Origin: a virus
Reading direction: 5' to 3' (one strand)
Virus record (IMG/VR): IMGVR_UViG_3300006810_000422
Coordinates: 1 to 22,889 of that record
DNA length: 22,889 nt
The position numbers and the translations under genes were made by a program. The notes under the pieces are model-generated. The model did not search any database and was not told the origin of the DNA. It was given only the letters and a program-made list of their open reading frames with translations. Shown here piece after piece: positions 21,675 to 22,889 of this stretch. Numbering within the stretch: position 1 is the stretch's first letter; each line of letters begins with the position of its first letter.

Positions 21675-21841
21675 TTTTTAAATAAGGATGTTATGATTGA
21701 TGCACATTCTCTAAATATTCTAGAGAATATATTGTTCTTAGGTAAGAACATTACTACGATTGATATGATACCAATGTAAGCAAATGTCATACCTAGTATG
21801 TTGTCTTGATAGTGTGTAAATATATAAGTAAAAAATTCCAT
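21671..21841 (-). CDS. Small single-helix membrane protein (56 aa)
   Basis: ATG 21841 overlaps the previous stop (TAATG) and gives a 56-residue frame ending at TGA 21671-21673, which overlaps the next ATG. Residues 16-33 (L-G-M-T-F-A-Y-I-G-I-I-S-I-V-V-M-F-L) form a clear transmembrane helix, followed by P-K-N-N and a basic amphipathic tail ending S-L-F-K-K. It lies near a holin-like gene and directly before the PEP-CTERM-like gene, so a lysis or envelope role is possible. Two tandem inverted repeats lie inside its coding sequence. An A6 run at the stop could allow a -1 slip into the next gene. Confidence 0.6.
   Translation of the reverse strand: MEFFTYIFTHYQDNILGMTFAYIGIISIVVMFLPKNNIFSRIFRECASIITSLFKK
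21706..21750 (-). repeat. Two tandem perfect inverted repeats inside a membrane-protein gene
   Basis: ATTCTCTA (21706-21713) and TAGAGAAT (21721-21728) are an 8-base inverted repeat with a 7-base loop. Four bases on, TGTTCTTA (21733-21740) and TAAGAACA (21743-21750) form a second 8-base inverted repeat with a 2-base centre. In the minus-strand mRNA they can fold as two back-to-back hairpins just upstream of the PEP-CTERM-like gene. Both lie within the coding sequence of the 56-residue protein. Confidence 0.5.
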
Positions 21842-22629
21842 TACATTACTGGTGATACTATTGTTGTGTCATCTTCGTTTATGGGGGTCTCTACCCTAGG
21901 TAGTTCCTCCTTGACTTCTTTTGTTTCTTCCTCTAACTCTTCTTCTAATGATTCTTCCAACTCTTCTTCTTCTTCTTTTTCTAATTCTGTTTGTTTTTCT
22001 AGCTCGGGCTCTTTAGATGACTCTTCTTCATTTGACTCCTCCGGTTCTGCATCTGTTTCTAGTTCTGTATCTTCTTCTGTATCTGTTTCTGATTCATCAC
22101 TTTGATCCTCGGAGACAACGGGCACGGGCTCGTCGACGGGTTCGGCGATTTCTTCGGCACTGCTTTCGACGATAGTCTCTGCTTTCTCAACAAAGGTCTG
22201 AGCAACTTCTAGCTTTTCTTGGATGACTCCTTGTCCCCAGTGGTCAATGTCCTCAAAGGTTACAAATGTTTCTACTACAGCTGAAATGAACATAGGGGGC
22301 TCTATACGCTCCTCTACGATGTCATTAGCTACTGAGGCTACGAACACCTCAGTTTGATCCAAAGCGACTCCAGTCTGTGCTACAGCGGCTGTAGAGACAG
22401 CAACGCTTCCGGCCGTTCCTAACTCACTTACTTTCTGTACTACCGGAAAGTCTTTTACCCTTTCGATGAAAGATTTTTTAAGAGCTGAACTAGCTTTTCT
22501 AGCTGACTTAATAGCATCCGCGGACTGCTTCTTAATGTCTTCAGAACTTTCGTAGCTCTTTCCATCCAGTACTTCGGACAGAGAGTCACGCAGTTCTTTG
22601 AGTTTCTTGTTGGCAGTTTGCTTATCCAT
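21841..22629 (-). CDS. Acidic-tailed protein (262 aa), possible virion-assembly factor
   Basis: A 262-residue protein in three parts. Residues 1-65 are a charged, Lys-rich helical region. Residues 66-125 are Ala/Val/Thr-rich and moderately hydrophobic, with no convincing membrane helix. From about 155 onward is a long acidic tail in which Glu and Asp dominate (for example E-K-E-E-E-E-E-L-E-E-S-L-E-E-E-L near 217-232). Such tails occur in scaffolding-like and chaperone-like phage proteins, but no family is recognised. It starts 22 bases after the holin-like gene's stop and couples to the next gene by TAATG. The Ser-rich frame on the opposite strand is its mirror image and not a gene. Confidence 0.7.
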   Translation of the reverse strand: MDKQTANKKLKELRDSLSEVLDGKSYESSEDIKKQSADAIKSARKASSALKKSFIERVKDFPVVQKVSELGTAGSVAVSTAAVAQTGVALDQTEVFVASVANDIVEERIEPPMFISAVVETFVTFEDIDHWGQGVIQEKLEVAQTFVEKAETIVESSAEEIAEPVDEPVPVVSEDQSDESETDTEEDTELETDAEPEESNEEESSKEPELEKQTELEKEEEEELEESLEEELEEETKEVKEELPRVETPINEDDTTIVSPVM

Positions 22630-22651
22630 TTACACAATTTACACTTCATAG

Positions 22652-22889
22652 TTACTTCACTGATGATGATCCAAAGTAGAACCCTACGATGGCTAATACT
22701 GTTTGTCTAATCTCGGGCAGTATTACATACCCGTGTAAAGTCTGATAGCTTGTTCCCTTTGCAAAGCCGAACCACTTGCTGTACTCATCCGCTACTGTAA
22801 CACCTTCGCCACTGTGAGCCAATAGGAATGGAGCAATGATAGCTCCGAACATTACAGTACCTACGATGAACCTACGGACTATAGCACCA
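22652..22889 (-). CDS. Holin-like small membrane protein, 5' end outside window
   Basis: The frame ends at TAA 22652-22654 and stays open to the window edge. ATG 22852 is a possible start (66 residues), but 12 further in-frame codons upstream (including R-R-F-I-V-G-T-V) look like the natural start of the first membrane helix, so the gene is probably cut by the edge. It has two likely helices, I-V-G-T-V-M-F-G-A-I-I-A-P-F-L-L and T-V-L-A-I-V-G-F-Y-F-G-S, joined by a polar segment with W-F-G-F-A-K-G. The size and topology fit phage holins, which form the pore that releases the endolysin. Another small virion-operon membrane protein is equally possible. Confidence 0.6.
   Translation of the reverse strand, partial: GAIVRRFIVGTVMFGAIIAPFLLAHSGEGVTVADEYSKWFGFAKGTSYQTLHGYVILPEIRQTVLAIVGFYFGSSSVK

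Noticed and set aside
21806-22105. Ser-rich plus-strand frame of 99 residues
   Set aside because: It is the reverse strand of the Glu/Asp-rich tail of the minus-strand 262-residue gene; low-complexity acidic codons read backwards give Ser runs.
1-22889. Search for tRNA, CRISPR array, insertion sequence, integrase or attachment site
   Set aside because: No cloverleaf, regularly spaced repeat array, transposase or recombinase motif was seen by eye on either strand.

Overview
The window reads as part of the genome of a tailed double-stranded DNA phage, most likely a podovirus-like marine or aquatic one. Everything recognisable is viral: a replication and recombination module, an endolysin, tail and internal-virion genes, and many tiny unnamed genes packed with almost no spacing. 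I see no ribosomal RNA, tRNA, integrase, transposon or CRISPR array. Terminase, portal, major capsid protein, primase and DNA polymerase are not here, so the window is a fragment of a larger genome. No stretch longer than about 120 bases lacks a gene.

Layout. (1) Bases 1-7025 are all on the plus strand. They hold small unknown proteins, an SLT-type lytic enzyme, a PD-(D/E)XK nuclease, an endonuclease VII-like resolvase, an ERF single-strand annealing protein, a small protein with an SSB-like acidic tip, a DUF1599/Nmad1-like protein, a DnaB-family helicase, a free-standing DnaA domain IV and a possible second nuclease. (2) Bases 7026-7118 are a convergent junction with a strong hairpin terminator. 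(3) Bases 7119-22889 are all on the minus strand and look like one virion operon. Read in transcription order it has a holin-like membrane protein cut by the window edge, an acidic-tailed protein, a one-helix membrane protein, a protein ending in a PEP-CTERM-like tail, three small basic proteins, a beta-helix tailspike, another small basic protein, a nozzle-like tail protein, a fibre-like protein, an unknown protein, two glycine-rich internal-virion candidates and a 2072-residue giant virion protein.

How the parts work together. The exonuclease-like protein, ERF annealase, SSB-like protein and endonuclease VII-like resolvase form a plausible phage recombination set. The helicase and DnaA-type DNA-binding domain point to replication initiation. 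The minus-strand genes build the tail and the ejected internal proteins. Genes are joined by TAATG, TAATATG or ATGA junctions, and most starts have an AT-rich leader ending in AATTATG or AATATG rather than a Shine-Dalgarno sequence. This suggests translational coupling and a host that often initiates without Shine-Dalgarno pairing.

The most unusual content is a phage protein (21378-21674) ending in V-P-E-P-S, a hydrophobic segment and a basic tail, the layout of PEP-CTERM exosortase substrates. If real, it points to a host with an exosortase, such as a member of Verrucomicrobiota or Planctomycetota or certain Proteobacteria. Also notable are three structured RNA/DNA elements in the early region: a triple CCTTAAGG palindrome cluster at 446-517, a hairpin over the start codon of the nuclease gene at 1960-1994, and a long hairpin of about 22 bp at 4746-4801.
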